Source: Spirochaetales bacterium
GTDB taxonomy: Bacteria > Spirochaetota > Spirochaetia > DTKZ01
Length of the DNA: 5,128 nucleotides
Assembly: GCA_031274005.1 (NCBI GenBank)
Contig: JAISQU010000305.1
Location: 1-5,128 of the forward strand
Direction of reading: 5' to 3'
The notes under the pieces were generated by a model. The model worked only from the letters and a program-made list of their open reading frames with translations, was not told the origin of the DNA and made no database searches. Shown here piece by piece: positions 1 to 4,832 of the stretch. Positions within the stretch are counted from its first letter, which is position 1; the number at the start of each line of letters is the position of its first letter. A program made the position numbers and the translations under genes.

Positions 1-4
1 ATAA

Positions 5-122
5 GGAAATTATTGTACTGGCGTTGGTTTAATACCATTGTATTTATACAGACCTTTCGGTCTGACGCCGCTTCGCCGGAGCAAGCTCCGGGGTATTAAA
101 CCAACGCCTGCGAATAAAATCC
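5..122 (-). repeat. Multi-stem inverted repeat, possible structured RNA on the - strand
   Basis: Seen: 21-36 and 92-107 are a perfect 16-bp inverted repeat (GCGTTGGTTTAATACC and its complement). Inside it lie two further perfect hairpins: 49-54 with 59-64 (6 bp) and 76-82 with 85-91 (7 bp, or 6 bp with a 4-nt loop). Outside it, 5-14 can pair with 113-122 at 8 of 10 positions across an internal loop, though that right arm overlaps the terminator tract. Read on the - strand, the inner hairpins have loops GAAA (a GNRA tetraloop) and CTTG, both well-known stable RNA tetraloops; on the + strand the loops are TTTC and CAAG, which are not. Inference: if it works as RNA, the - strand is the likely one, and it lies just past the terminator of the binding-protein gene and may precede a gene beyond position 1. 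It could instead be a palindromic mobile repeat. I do not recognise a known riboswitch or ncRNA family. Confidence 0.55.
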
Positions 123-144
123 CCGAAGCCTTGCGGCCCCGGGG
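113..144 (-). terminator. Rho-independent terminator of the solute-binding protein gene
   Basis: On the - strand, 18 nt after the stop codon, CCCCGGGGCC (144-135) pairs with GGCTTCGGGG (130-121) around a GCAA tetraloop. The only non-Watson-Crick pairs are two G-U pairs, which exist as pairs only in - strand RNA; on the + strand the same positions are A/C mismatches. The stem is followed by ATTTTATT (120-113). Strand-specific pairing, GNRA loop and U-rich tail all fit an intrinsic terminator for the gene ending at 163. Confidence 0.8.
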
Positions 145-162
145 AACCTTCCTTAAAAAAAC

Positions 163-2253
163 TTATTTGAAATAGAACGTCGCAGGCTGAGAGCTGAACG
201 GCGTGCGCACATGCTGGGCATTAATCTGCCGGGCAGGAACGTTACCCATGTTGTTCTTCACAAGACGTACGCCCATGAAGGCGGGAGACTGTCCGACTGT
301 TCCTATGCTCCAGGTCTGCTCAACAATGATCTTCCACGCTTCTTTGGCGTTGGCTATCTGGCCGGCTTCGTCGGAAGCGTAGGCCTTGCGGATAATGTCA
401 AAAGCCTTCAGCATTTCAGTATCTTCGGGTTTTGTTCCCGAGGTTCCGTTGGAAGCGTACCATCTCGCGTAGGCAAAGCCCATGTGGGCTTCCGCGGCGT
501 CAACGGGTATCGCGTGGCGGGGGAAGAGCAGAAGCATTTCAGAACCGTCGGTTGCCCAGGTTATGAGCTGGTTTTCGTTATTCGCGTCGCGGGTAAAAGC
601 GAGGTTGCGTTCAAGCTCTTTTACATCGAGGTCGACGCCGATTTTGCGCCACTGCTGTTTGACCATTTCGCCTATCTTTGTGTATTCAACGAACTGGCCG
701 CCGACTGTAATCAGTTCAAGGCGCAGACGGCCTTTCCCGTCGGCGCGCAGGCGGAAACCTTCGGCGTCTTTTTTGGTCAGCCCAAGGCCGTCAAGCAGCT
801 TGTTCGCCTGATCAGGATCATAGACAGCCCATTTCTTGTTGTATTCAGCGCCCGGACTGTAAAGCGTATCCGGAGCGGGAGCGATAGAGCCTGAAACGCC
901 GACGCCAAGCCAGATGGCCTCGTTAAGTTGATCGCGGTCTATGCCGAGAGACAGGGCGTGGCGGAAATCCTTGTTCCTGAGCCACTTCATAATTTCGGGA
1001 TCTCCCACATAGGAATTCCCCACATGGATGGCGCAGTCCGCCCCGTTGGAGGCCGGGTCAAGGTGAACCGTGTAGTTGCCCTTCTGCTGGTTTTCAAGGA
1101 ACACCGGCAGCTTCGCCAGGTGCATGTGCCTTTCCTGAATATCGAACTCGCCCGCTATGGCCCGCAGGTTGGCGACTTCGGCGTTTTCCGCCAGAGTCAG
1201 GGTAACCCTGTCTATGTAGGGAAGCTGATTGCCTTCGGTATCGACCGCCCAGAAGTAGGGGTTTCTCTCCATAGACCAGGTGGGAGTATTGATGGGGCTT
1301 ACGGTCTTCCAGGGAGTAAGAACAGGAAGTTCGGGATTCAAAGCCCAACTGTATTTCATCCTGATCCAGGATACCCAGCCGTCATACCCTTCGGCCTTGG
1401 CTTTGGCGGTTACCGCGGCCTCCGAAGAATACTTGGGAAGGAACTGTTTCAGATAATGCGCGGGCGCGACGCAGCCGCCCCAGTTCTGAAAAGCCCCGCG
1501 GGTGGAGAATCCGGCCCCTACGGAGGTGCTTCCCGCGAGCTGGTACACGAAGAAAGAGTAGGGCTCGGGAAAGTCGAACGCTACGGTGAAGTCGTCGATT
1601 TTCCGCATTGTCCCGTTTTTCCCGTTGACCTGAAATTCAAAAAACGGAGTCGGAACAATCTGCTTGTTCAGGTAAATATCGTTGTACCAGAACATGAAAT
1701 CGTCGGCCGTCAGGGGAGTACCGTCGGACCACTTCGCGCCTTTGCGCAGATAAATGGTCGTTGTTTTTCCGTCCGCCGAAACCTTCCAGTCTTTGGCGAG
1801 GGCCGGCTGTATTTTTGTCCCCGTATAATCGAAAGTAAGAATCTGGTCGCTGTTATTGATGCGGTTACCGTTTTCATGGTCCGCGGGTCCGGTAAAGGCT
1901 CTGCGCCAGTTTCCGCCGTATTTTCCGGTTTCGCGCAGGGGTTTGATAACCAGAAGCTCCGGGGGCTCAGGGAGCCTCTTTGACACTTCCGGCAGTTTGC
2001 CCGCCCTGACCTGCTCGGCAAGCGCAGGGGCCTCCTTAAAAGACTTGGGGAACTGTGCGGCGTCCCGGATAAAAGTCGGCCCTTCGAGTTTGCCGATTAA
2101 AGACGCGCCGCCCTGAGCGCCCCCCGCGGGAGCGGGCGCAGCCGCCGGAGCGGATGAAGACGGCGCAGGTTGAGCCTCACCTCCGCCGCCGGCAAAGGCA
2201 AACCCCGCCGCGCACAAACATACAAGTACAACAGAAAGTAGTTTTTTTGACAT
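163..2253 (-). CDS. ABC transporter substrate-binding protein, family 5 (SBP_bac_5, peptide/oligosaccharide type)
   Basis: A 696-aa exported binding protein that should capture a ligand in the periplasm and deliver it to an ABC permease. The start is ATG 2253, chosen because GAGGAGG lies 5 nt upstream; an ATG 18 codons earlier in the same frame would put non-signal residues ahead of the signal peptide. Residues 1-21 are a signal peptide (MSKK, hydrophobic core to FAFA) with likely cleavage before GGGGE. Residues 22-50 are a Gly/Ala/Pro/Ser linker. The SBP_bac_5 fold follows from about residue 105: ETGKYGG (108-114), a stretch around 150-190 including ALAKDWKVSADGK and KWSDGTPLTADDF, RNPYFWAVDTEGNQLPYID (330-348), FRHALSLGIDRDQLNEAIW (430-448) and VYDPDQANKLL (477-487). 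The length suits the larger members of this family. No lipobox is seen: the cysteines at 12 and 14 are inside the hydrophobic core. The substrate cannot be told from sequence; family members bind peptides, oligosaccharides or nickel-type ligands. No permease or ATPase gene adjoins it, and it has its own terminator, so it looks monocistronic. Confidence 0.9.
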   Translation of the reverse strand: MSKKLLSVVLVCLCAAGFAFAGGGGEAQPAPSSSAPAAAPAPAGGAQGGASLIGKLEGPTFIRDAAQFPKSFKEAPALAEQVRAGKLPEVSKRLPEPPELLVIKPLRETGKYGGNWRRAFTGPADHENGNRINNSDQILTFDYTGTKIQPALAKDWKVSADGKTTTIYLRKGAKWSDGTPLTADDFMFWYNDIYLNKQIVPTPFFEFQVNGKNGTMRKIDDFTVAFDFPEPYSFFVYQLAGSTSVGAGFSTRGAFQNWGGCVAPAHYLKQFLPKYSSEAAVTAKAKAEGYDGWVSWIRMKYSWALNPELPVLTPWKTVSPINTPTWSMERNPYFWAVDTEGNQLPYIDRVTLTLAENAEVANLRAIAGEFDIQERHMHLAKLPVFLENQQKGNYTVHLDPASNGADCAIHVGNSYVGDPEIMKWLRNKDFRHALSLGIDRDQLNEAIWLGVGVSGSIAPAPDTLYSPGAEYNKKWAVYDPDQANKLLDGLGLTKKDAEGFRLRADGKGRLRLELITVGGQFVEYTKIGEMVKQQWRKIGVDLDVKELERNLAFTRDANNENQLITWATDGSEMLLLFPRHAIPVDAAEAHMGFAYARWYASNGTSGTKPEDTEMLKAFDIIRKAYASDEAGQIANAKEAWKIIVEQTWSIGTVGQSPAFMGVRLVKNNMGNVPARQINAQHVRTPFSSQPATFYFK

Positions 2254-2258
2254 AAAAA

Positions 2259-2265
2259 CCTCCTC
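2259..2265 (-). promoter_or_regulatory. Ribosome binding site fixing the binding-protein start
   Basis: GAGGAGG on the - strand, 5 nt (TTTTT) before ATG 2253. It is the strongest Shine-Dalgarno in the window and decides for the ATG at 2253 rather than the in-frame ATG at 2307. Confidence 0.85.
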
Positions 2266-2326
2266 ATTTTTACTGACCGCACAGGATATTCCTGCCGGTA
2301 TTTCCAAAGCCTTGCTTTCTCTACAG

Positions 2327-2358
2327 ATTAGACTAACACAGGTTTATGAATAAAGCAA
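2327..2358 (-). promoter_or_regulatory. Candidate sigma-70 promoter for the solute-binding protein gene
   Basis: The - strand has TCTAAT (2332-2327; 5 of 6 to TATAAT) preceded, after 16 nt, by a weak -35 TTTATT (2354-2349); TTGCTT (2358-2353) is an alternative -35 with a poorer -10 (TAGTCT). Transcription would begin near 2320, giving a leader of about 67 nt that holds the Shine-Dalgarno. Two A-tracts on this strand, A8 (2366-2359) and A7 (2387-2381), sit just upstream, about two helical turns apart, as an UP element or bent DNA might. The hexamers are weak, so the exact position is uncertain. Confidence 0.35.
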
Positions 2359-2396
2359 TTTTTTTTGTGCGGAAAACGTGTTTTTTTCGGGCGCTT

Positions 2397-2448
2397 GGCG
2401 CTTTGTTTTTAGCCGGAAGCGTGCCGACGCCTTTCACCGCAATTTCCG
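2397..2448 (-). repeat. Diverged inverted partial copy of the right-end repeat
   Basis: Read on the - strand from 2448, this 52-nt stretch begins CGGAAATTGCGGT and ends AAAAACAAAGCGCC. Both ends match the unit at 4693-4745 exactly (13 and 14 nt), and the two segments have nearly equal length (52 versus 53 nt). The middle is diverged but contains CCGGCT at the place where the units at 4554 and 4833 have it. Two exact ends at the same spacing make chance very unlikely. Only the first 52 nt of the roughly 140-nt unit are here; the AATCGC hairpin part is absent. A strong hairpin (2452-2493) lies 3 nt before its box. Confidence 0.7.
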
Positions 2449-2451
2449 GTC

Positions 2452-2493
2452 GGGACTTCCTCCCCCAAACCAAGGGTTTGGGGAGGAAGTCCC
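2452..2493. repeat. Long perfect-arm hairpin between divergent genes
   Basis: 2452-2471 pairs with 2475-2493: 14 bp (GGGACTTCCTCCCC with its complement), one bulged C, then 5 bp (AAACC with GGTTT), closing a 3-nt loop. There is no T-run on either side, so it is not a simple terminator. It lies upstream of the binding-protein promoter and ends one base before the -35 box of the DUF192 promoter, so neither promoter should transcribe it. It is next to the repeat box starting at 2448, matching the hairpin-then-box layout of the right-end units. Confidence 0.75.
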
Positions 2494-2522
2494 TTGTCTC
2501 CCGGCGGGCGGCGGTGTACAAT
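2494..2522 (+). promoter_or_regulatory. Promoter of the DUF192 gene, predicting a leaderless mRNA
   Basis: TTGTCT (2494-2499) and TACAAT (2517-2522) are separated by the preferred 17 bp. They match the sigma-70 consensus at 4 of 6 and 5 of 6 positions. Only 7 nt separate the -10 from ATG 2530, so the predicted start of transcription falls at or next to the A of the ATG. No Shine-Dalgarno is seen before that ATG, in agreement with a leaderless transcript. Confidence 0.6.
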
Positions 2523-2529
2523 CGGGCGT

Positions 2530-2979
2530 ATGAAATTTTCCCCGCCCTTTTCGCTGTGGCTGCTGCCGTTGTTTCTTGTTTTTACCGGTCTTGCCGGCTG
2601 TGACGGGACGCCCAAACTCAAGACAATCAAACTTGACCTTGCGGGCGCGGAGTTTACCGTGGAGGTGGCCGACACACAGGAAACCCGCGCGCGCGGCCTT
2701 ATGTTCCGCAAGAGTCTGCCGGAAAACGCCGGCATGCTTTTTGTTTTTGAAAGGGACGGCCTGCAGCATTTCTGGATGGAGAATACGGACATCCCCCTGT
2801 CCCTGGCTTATATTTCCCGCACAGGCGAAATCCGCGAAATTTTCGATATGACCCCCCGCTCGCGGCGGACAGTGTCCTCAGGCTTTTCCGCGCGCTACGC
2901 TCTTGAAGTGAATCAGGGCGTTTTTGAAAAGCTCGGCATAAGGCCGGGCTACAGGCTCCTCATTCCCGCGCTGCCGTAG
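2530..2979 (+). CDS. DUF192 family lipoprotein
   Basis: A 149-aa protein of the DUF192 (PF02643) family, whose biochemical role is not established. Residues 1-24 form a lipoprotein signal: a hydrophobic stretch (about 7-20) ending in the lipobox LAGC, with Cys24 the predicted lipidated residue, so it should be membrane-anchored facing the periplasm. The domain spans about 33-147 and shows the family hallmarks in order: VEVADTQETRARGLMFRKSL (44-63), GMLFVF (68-73), HFWMENTDIPLSLAYI (80-95), and ALEVNQGVFEKLGIRPG (124-140). The length is normal for a lipidated DUF192 protein. ATG 2530 was chosen over an in-frame ATG 12 codons upstream because it starts the signal peptide directly and lies just after the promoter; the upstream ATG would sit inside the promoter. 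The gene is divergent from the binding-protein gene and convergent with xseB, whose stop is only 24 nt away; no terminator is evident in that gap. Confidence 0.9.
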   Translation: MKFSPPFSLWLLPLFLVFTGLAGCDGTPKLKTIKLDLAGAEFTVEVADTQETRARGLMFRKSLPENAGMLFVFERDGLQHFWMENTDIPLSLAYISRTGEIREIFDMTPRSRRTVSSGFSARYALEVNQGVFEKLGIRPGYRLLIPALP

Positions 2980-3003
2980 AATTGTTTTAGTGTAAACAGG
3001 GTA

Positions 3004-3279
3004 CTATTCTTCGTCGTTCAGCTCGGGAAACAGTTCCAGCGCGGGTTTCTCGTCTTCGGTTTCAGGGCTGTTGACGAGGATTTCAATGCGCCTTTCGATT
3101 TTGGACAAATCTTTTTCCAGGGCGCGGGCGAGTTTGACGCCTTCCTCGAATTTTTTCATGGCCTCTTCAAGCGGCAGGTCCGCGTCCTTCATTGAAGAGG
3201 CAAGCGCCTCAAGCCGTTTGAGTTTTTCTTCAAAATTACCGCCGCGGCTCTCATGGCCGGACTTTTTTGACTGTGGCAT
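3004..3279 (-). CDS. xseB: Exodeoxyribonuclease VII small subunit
   Basis: A 91-aa XseB (PF02609). Exonuclease VII degrades single-stranded DNA from both ends to short oligonucleotides in the cytoplasm; several small subunits bind each large subunit. The conserved core is about residues 16-68: FEEKLKRLEALASSMKDADL (16-35), then LEEAMKKFEEGVKLARALEK (37-56) and an IERRIEIL end, which predicts the paired-helix coiled-coil of the family. The N-terminal 15 residues are basic and polar, and the C-terminal tail (70-91) is acidic; both lie outside the core. The ATG at 3279 has AAAGGAG (3292-3286) 6 nt upstream. The start lies inside the end of xseA (29-nt overlap in another frame), so the two are likely co-transcribed and translationally coupled, which suits the fixed partnership. 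Confidence 0.93.
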   Translation of the reverse strand: MPQSKKSGHESRGGNFEEKLKRLEALASSMKDADLPLEEAMKKFEEGVKLARALEKDLSKIERRIEILVNSPETEDEKPALELFPELNDEE

Positions 3280-4456
3280 CCGCCTCTCCTTTGTGAAAAT
3301 GTATGAGAATTTCGTTTCCGGCGGCGAGGCCGGAGGCGTGTTTTACGACTTCGCCCGATTGCGAAAGCCGCACAACGGTATAGCCCCGCCGGAGAATATC
3401 CAGCGGCGAGCAGGATTCCAGTACAGTCGCCGCGAGATTCAGCCTGCCGCGCCTGGCGGCGGCGACTGAACGCGCGTACAGGATAAGGTTTTCTTTCGCG
3501 TCATCAAGCCTGAAAAGAACAGGCTGCAGAAGGCCGTGAAGCCGCTGTTCCAGACTGTCGGGAGTAAAACGGTCCAGAAGAAGGCGGATTTTTTCCGCGC
3601 GGTAGAGAAGCGCGTCTTTTATGCCGCTGTGATACTGGCGCACCTGACGCAGAAGATCCTCCCGCGCAGCGGACACAGCCTCCGCGGCGGCCGAAGGGGT
3701 TGGCGCGCGAAAATCCGCGGCGTAATCCGAAAGGGCCGTATCGACTTCGTGGCCCACCGCGGAAATAATGGGAATCCGCGACTGCGCGACGGCCCGTACT
3801 ACCTCTTCGCCGGAAAAGGGCAAAAGGTCTTCCAGGGAACCCCCGCCGCGGCCAATGATAAGCACATCGGCCATATTGTAGCGGTTTGCCCGCCGTATCT
3901 GGGCCGCGATCATTTGCTCCGCCCCGTCGCCCTGAACCAGCGCGGGAAGAATCACCACATGCACGCCGGCGCTGCGCCGCCGCAGCACTTTAAGAATGTC
4001 GCGTATCGCCGCCCCCGTGGGAGACGTTACCACAGCCACCCGCCGGGGAAAAAGGGGCAGGGGTTTTTTGCGGCCGCTGTCAAAAAGCCCCTCGGCGGCG
4101 AGCCTGCGCTTGCGTTCTTCCAGCATGGCCAGAATAGCGCCCTCGCCGGCGGCCTCAAGGCTTTCGCAGATAATCTGGTAGCTTCCCCTCTGGGCATACA
4201 CCGACAGGCCGCCCCGCGCGACAACCTTGTTCCCCTCCGCGGGCTGGAAAGTAAGGCCCCGCAGGCGGTTTTTGAACATCACCGCGGACAGCATCGCGCC
4301 CGAATCCTTGAGCGTAAAATACAGGTGACCCGCGCCGGAGGGCCTGAGGTTGGAAATCTCCCCCTCCACCGCCACAGAGGGGAAACCGCCTTCAATCAGC
4401 CCCCTGATCTCCTGCGTGAGTTCCGAAACATTATAAATTCTGCCCACGTTTTTCAT
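3251..4456 (-). CDS. xseA: Exodeoxyribonuclease VII large subunit
   Basis: A 401-aa XseA, the catalytic subunit of exonuclease VII, a metal-independent single-strand exonuclease used in repair and recombination. Domains in order: an N-terminal OB-fold for ssDNA binding (about 5-105; VEGEISNLRPS at 30-40 and GHLYFTLKD at 43-51); a catalytic domain (about 120-330) with VVTSPTGAAIRDIL (142-155), GRGGGSLEDLLPFSGEE (202-218), and ISAVGHEVDTALSDYAADFR with APTPSAAAE (231-259); a helical segment; and the C-terminal LDILRRGYTVV (352-362). It is complete, somewhat shorter than E. coli XseA (456 aa), mainly in the helical region. I chose ATG 4456 because the family N-terminus (MKNVGRIYNVSELT) begins there. 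An in-frame ATG at 4504 would add 16 residues unlike the family, lies upstream of the promoter, and falls in a repeat. No Shine-Dalgarno precedes 4456; the mRNA is probably leaderless. xseB overlaps the 3' end. Confidence 0.95.
   Translation of the reverse strand: MKNVGRIYNVSELTQEIRGLIEGGFPSVAVEGEISNLRPSGAGHLYFTLKDSGAMLSAVMFKNRLRGLTFQPAEGNKVVARGGLSVYAQRGSYQIICESLEAAGEGAILAMLEERKRRLAAEGLFDSGRKKPLPLFPRRVAVVTSPTGAAIRDILKVLRRRSAGVHVVILPALVQGDGAEQMIAAQIRRANRYNMADVLIIGRGGGSLEDLLPFSGEEVVRAVAQSRIPIISAVGHEVDTALSDYAADFRAPTPSAAAEAVSAAREDLLRQVRQYHSGIKDALLYRAEKIRLLLDRFTPDSLEQRLHGLLQPVLFRLDDAKENLILYARSVAAARRGRLNLAATVLESCSPLDILRRGYTVVRLSQSGEVVKHASGLAAGNEILIHFHKGEADATVKKVRP
3286..3292 (-). promoter_or_regulatory. 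Ribosome binding site of xseB inside xseA
   Basis: AAAGGAG on the - strand, 6 nt before ATG 3279 and wholly within the xseA reading frame. It gives xseB its own translation start and supports the 91-aa form. Confidence 0.75.
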
Positions 4457-4477
4457 GCGGGTATTGTATACTATAAT
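4450..4477 (+). promoter_or_regulatory. Opposing promoter directed into the repeat region
   Basis: On the + strand TTTTCA (4450-4455) and a perfect TATAAT (4472-4477) are 16 bp apart. The site overlaps the xseA promoter in an imperfect palindrome: TTTTTCAT at 4449-4456 mirrors ATGAAAAA at 4485-4492, and the centre is GTATAC. An ATG lies 7 nt past the -10 (4485) and opens a 27-codon frame ending at 4568 that has no recognisable product. The promoter match is good; whether it is used, or merely mirrors the xseA promoter, is open. Confidence 0.4.
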
Positions 4478-4491
4478 GGGGGAAATGAAAA
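4463..4491 (-). promoter_or_regulatory. Promoter of xseA-xseB, predicting a leaderless mRNA
   Basis: On the - strand TTTTCA (4491-4486) and TACAAT (4468-4463) are 17 bp apart, matching consensus at 4 of 6 and 5 of 6. Only 6 nt (ACCCGC) lie between the -10 and ATG 4456, so transcription should start at or beside the start codon, and there is no Shine-Dalgarno. The -10 hexamer and its closeness to the ATG are the same as at the DUF192 gene. Confidence 0.6.
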
Positions 4492-4496
4492 AGGTA

Positions 4497-4551
4497 GCCG
4501 ACATGCGGTTCGCGCCGACATGCGGTTCGCATAGGCGAACCGCATGTCGGC
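4497..4551. repeat. 17-mer in two direct copies plus one inverted copy, forming a perfect hairpin
   Basis: GCCGACATGCGGTTCGC occurs at 4497-4513 and again directly adjacent at 4514-4530; after the 4-nt loop ATAG its exact complement follows at 4535-4551. The last two form a perfect 17-bp stem. The first copy carries the upstream in-frame ATG of xseA, and the inverted copy ends 2 nt before the first CGGAAATT box of the tandem array. This looks like a slipped or duplicated arm of a palindromic repeat. It lies outside both predicted xseA and DUF192 transcripts but within any transcript from the opposing promoter. Confidence 0.85.
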
Positions 4552-4553
4552 GC

Positions 4554-4692
4554 CGGAAATTGGGGTAAAAGTCACCAGTGTCCTACCGGCTTGTCACCAA
4601 AGCGCCTGAATATAACGCAATCGCGAAGCGATTGCCGGATTGGTTATGTCCCGCCCGCACATTTCCGTGAAAGTGTGCCCGCCGCAGGCGGG
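4554..4692 (+). repeat. Tandem repeat unit 1 (139 bp)
   Basis: First unit of an array with a period of 139-140 bp. In order: the box CGGAAATTGGGGT (4554-4566); two GTCACC motifs 22 bp apart (4571 and 4593); AAAGCGCCTGAATATAAC; the hairpin GCAATCGC-GAA-GCGATTGC (4617-4635); GGTTATGTCCCG (4642-4653); ATTTCCGTGAAAGTGT (4661-4676); and most of a second hairpin, GCCCGCC-GCA-GGCGGGC (4677-4693), which closes on the next unit. ATTTCC (4661) can also pair with GGAAAT (4694) around that hairpin. The unit length is not a multiple of three, so no reading frame is kept between units. Confidence 0.85.
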
Positions 4693-4832
4693 CGGAAATT
4701 GCGGTAAGAGTCACCAGTATTCTACACGTGAAAAAACAAAGCGCCTGAATATAACGCAATCGCGAAGCGATTGCCGCGCTGGTTATGTCCCGTCCGCGAT
4801 TTCCGTGAAAGTGTGCCCGCCGCAAGGCGGGG
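4693..4832 (+). repeat. Tandem repeat unit 2 (140 bp)
   Basis: Same order as unit 1: CGGAAATTGCGGT (4693-4705), GTCACC (4711), hairpin GCAATCGC-GAA-GCGATTGC (4756-4774), GGTTATGTCCCG, ATTTCCGTGAAAGTGT, and a CCCGCC-GCAA-GGCGGG hairpin (4816-4831). It differs in one block: where units 1 and 3 share CCGGCTTGTCACC, this unit has ACGTGAAAAAAC (about 4726-4737), so the second GTCACC is missing. Confidence 0.85.

Noticed and set aside
21..40. Similarity between GCGTTGGTT at the left end and GCGCTGGTTATG in the array
   Set aside because: Only about 10 nt match with no matching flanks, so I do not count it as another repeat copy.
21..107. Integron attC site (treponemes can carry integrons)
   Set aside because: The outer arms read GCGTTGGTT and AACCAACGC, which do not fit the RYYYAAC...GTTRRRY order and composition of attC ends, and no cassette or integrase is seen.
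928..1983. 351-residue open frame on the + strand
   Set aside because: It lies opposite the binding-protein gene, whose product has clear family motifs throughout; the + strand product has none. The same holds for the 332-residue + strand frame opposite xseA (3536-4534).
2494..2529. DUF192 protein starting at ATG 2494 (161 aa)
   Set aside because: It would put MSPGGRRCTIGR ahead of a good lipoprotein signal peptide and place the promoter inside the gene.
4457..4504. xseA starting at ATG 4504 (417 aa)
   Set aside because: The extra 16 residues do not match the XseA N-terminus, there is no Shine-Dalgarno, the ATG lies in a repeat and the predicted promoter would be inside the coding sequence.
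4485..4568. 27-codon gene starting MKKVADMRFAP on the + strand
   Set aside because: It has a promoter and ATG in a plausible place, but most of it is the 17-mer hairpin repeat and the product is not recognisable; kept only as a finding about the promoter.
4591..4616. Promoter TTGTCA ... TATAAC in repeat units 1 and 3
   Set aside because: The hexamers are separated by only 14 bp, too close for sigma-70, and unit 2 lacks the -35.
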